Assembly (NCBI RefSeq): GCF_000720325.1
Contig: NZ_JOJM01000138.1
Coordinates: 1-6,645 of the forward strand
Source: Streptomyces sp. NRRL B-1347
GTDB lineage: Bacteria > Actinomycetota > Actinomycetes > Streptomycetales > Streptomycetaceae
DNA length: 6,645 nt
Direction: 5' to 3'
The notes beneath the pieces were generated by a model. It was not told the DNA's origin. It did no database searches and saw nothing but the letters and a program-made list of their open reading frames with translations. Positions 5,959-6,645 of this stretch are shown in pieces (the first letter of the stretch is position 1; every line of letters starts with the position of its first letter). The translations under genes were made by a program, and so were the position numbers.

Positions 5959-6645
5959 GCCACCAGCGTCCTTCCCGCGCGGGAGCGCACCGCGGACAGC
6001 GCGAAGTGCTTCGTGGTGTAGCCCCAGCCTGCGTTCGTGATCCGGAAGTAGCGCAGCAGCTCGTCTGCGAGGCCCTCGCGGACGTGGTCCACGTCGGCGT
6101 GATGCGTCGTGACCCCCTTCTCCCATGCCTCGATGGTCCGCCGGTAGTGGTCGGTGAGATCGGTGAGCGAGGTCATGCTCAGGCCGGCGTCCTCCATACC
6201 CTGGACGAGCACGGACAAGGGGCGCAGCACGGCGTATCCGAAGATTCCCTGGGCAACGTACCGGCTGCCGGGCCGGTCCACGAACTCCTGGTATGCGGCG
6301 TGGCTGCGGTAGCAGCTGGCCGAGACGTACAGGGTGCCGCCGTGCCGGAGCAGCCGTGCCGGAACACGCAGCGCGGCGGTGTGGTCCGGCATGTGCTCGA
6401 TGACGCCCACCATCGCGGCGGCGTCGAACGGCTCGCCGTCCGGCTCCAGGTCATACACGGAGGCATCCCGCACCTCCACCAGGTGGGCCAGCCCCTGTGC
6501 TTCGGCACGGTCGCGCAGGAAGGCCGTCTGGGCGGGTGCGGGCGCGACCGCGACGACCTGGCACTGGTGCTGCTCGGCCAGGAACAGGGCGAGCGCACCC
6601 CAGCCGCAGCCGATGTCCAACACCCGCTCCCCGCCCCGGATCCCC
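5955..6645 (-). CDS. Cyclopropane-fatty-acyl-phospholipid synthase-like SAM methyltransferase, 5' part missing
   Basis: This is the C-terminal part (229 residues visible) of a class I SAM-dependent methyltransferase; the frame stays open to the right edge, so the start lies outside. The SAM-binding motif I, VLDIGCGWGALAL, begins about 8 residues into the visible part. It is followed by an acidic strand-end region and the VIEHM motif, where the Glu of cyclopropane synthases is kept. The C-terminal half has the family pattern EDAGL, then DLTDHYRRTIEAW, with the conserved Tyr. Known members add a methylene or methyl group from SAM to a double bond in an acyl chain. Judged by mycolic-acid methyltransferases, roughly 75 residues are missing. 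The stretch after the glycine pair reads GGTLYVSASCYRS, where family members usually have LHTI, so the His and Ile that help hold bicarbonate appear to be replaced. The reaction may therefore be C-methylation or something else. Its TGA stop overlaps the ATG of the desaturase. The family call is fairly sure; the substrate is unknown. Confidence 0.8.
   Translation of the reverse strand, partial: GIRGGERVLDIGCGWGALALFLAEQHQCQVVAVAPAPAQTAFLRDRAEAQGLAHLVEVRDASVYDLEPDGEPFDAAAMVGVIEHMPDHTAALRVPARLLRHGGTLYVSASCYRSHAAYQEFVDRPGSRYVAQGIFGYAVLRPLSVLVQGMEDAGLSMTSLTDLTDHYRRTIEAWEKGVTTHHADVDHVREGLADELLRYFRITNAGWGYTTKHFALSAVRSRAGRTLVA

Noticed and set aside
4996..6021. 341-codon open frame on the plus strand
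   Set aside because: It is antisense to the desaturase and neighbouring gene ends, with no recognisable domain and no supported start.
5959..6126. Extension of the desaturase to a start at 6126
   Set aside because: The extra 56 codons overlap the methyltransferase coding region and translate to an Arg-rich sequence; the ATGA overlap at 5955-5958 with an upstream AAGGA is the normal arrangement.

Overview
The window is GC-rich DNA (about 70% G+C by eye) with GTG and TTG starts and genes packed end to end. This is typical of a Streptomyces-like actinomycete, and the protein families agree. All six recognisable genes lie on the minus strand, so transcription runs from right to left.

Right to left, positions 6645 to 1503 hold a five-gene operon. 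It contains (1) the C-terminal part of a cyclopropane-synthase-like SAM methyltransferase that runs off the right edge, (2) a soluble di-iron acyl-ACP desaturase, (3) a 4'-phosphopantetheinyl transferase, (4) a long (615 aa) acyl-CoA dehydrogenase and (5) a stand-alone malonyltransferase-type acyltransferase. The first three are joined by 4-bp stop/start overlaps, the dehydrogenase follows after 16 bp, and the acyltransferase overlaps it by 20 bp. Together they read as a specialised lipid or polyketide assembly module. The PPTase would activate a carrier protein, the acyltransferase would load a carboxylated extender unit, and the desaturase, dehydrogenase and methyltransferase would modify the acyl chain. 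No ketosynthase or carrier protein is in the window; they would have to be nearby. The product cannot be told from this sequence.

Positions 171 to 1497 are a complete ISAs1-family insertion sequence (1327 bp, imperfect 18-bp terminal inverted repeats, one intact DDE transposase). It begins 5 bp past the acyltransferase stop codon, in the same orientation as the operon, and has no visible target-site duplication. A 21-bp hairpin just before the transposase start codon would bury its only candidate ribosome binding site.

Positions 1 to 170 are lower in G+C (about 60% over the first 120 bases) and hold no recognisable gene. No tRNA, rRNA, CRISPR array or convincing terminator was seen. The operon promoter must lie beyond the right edge.
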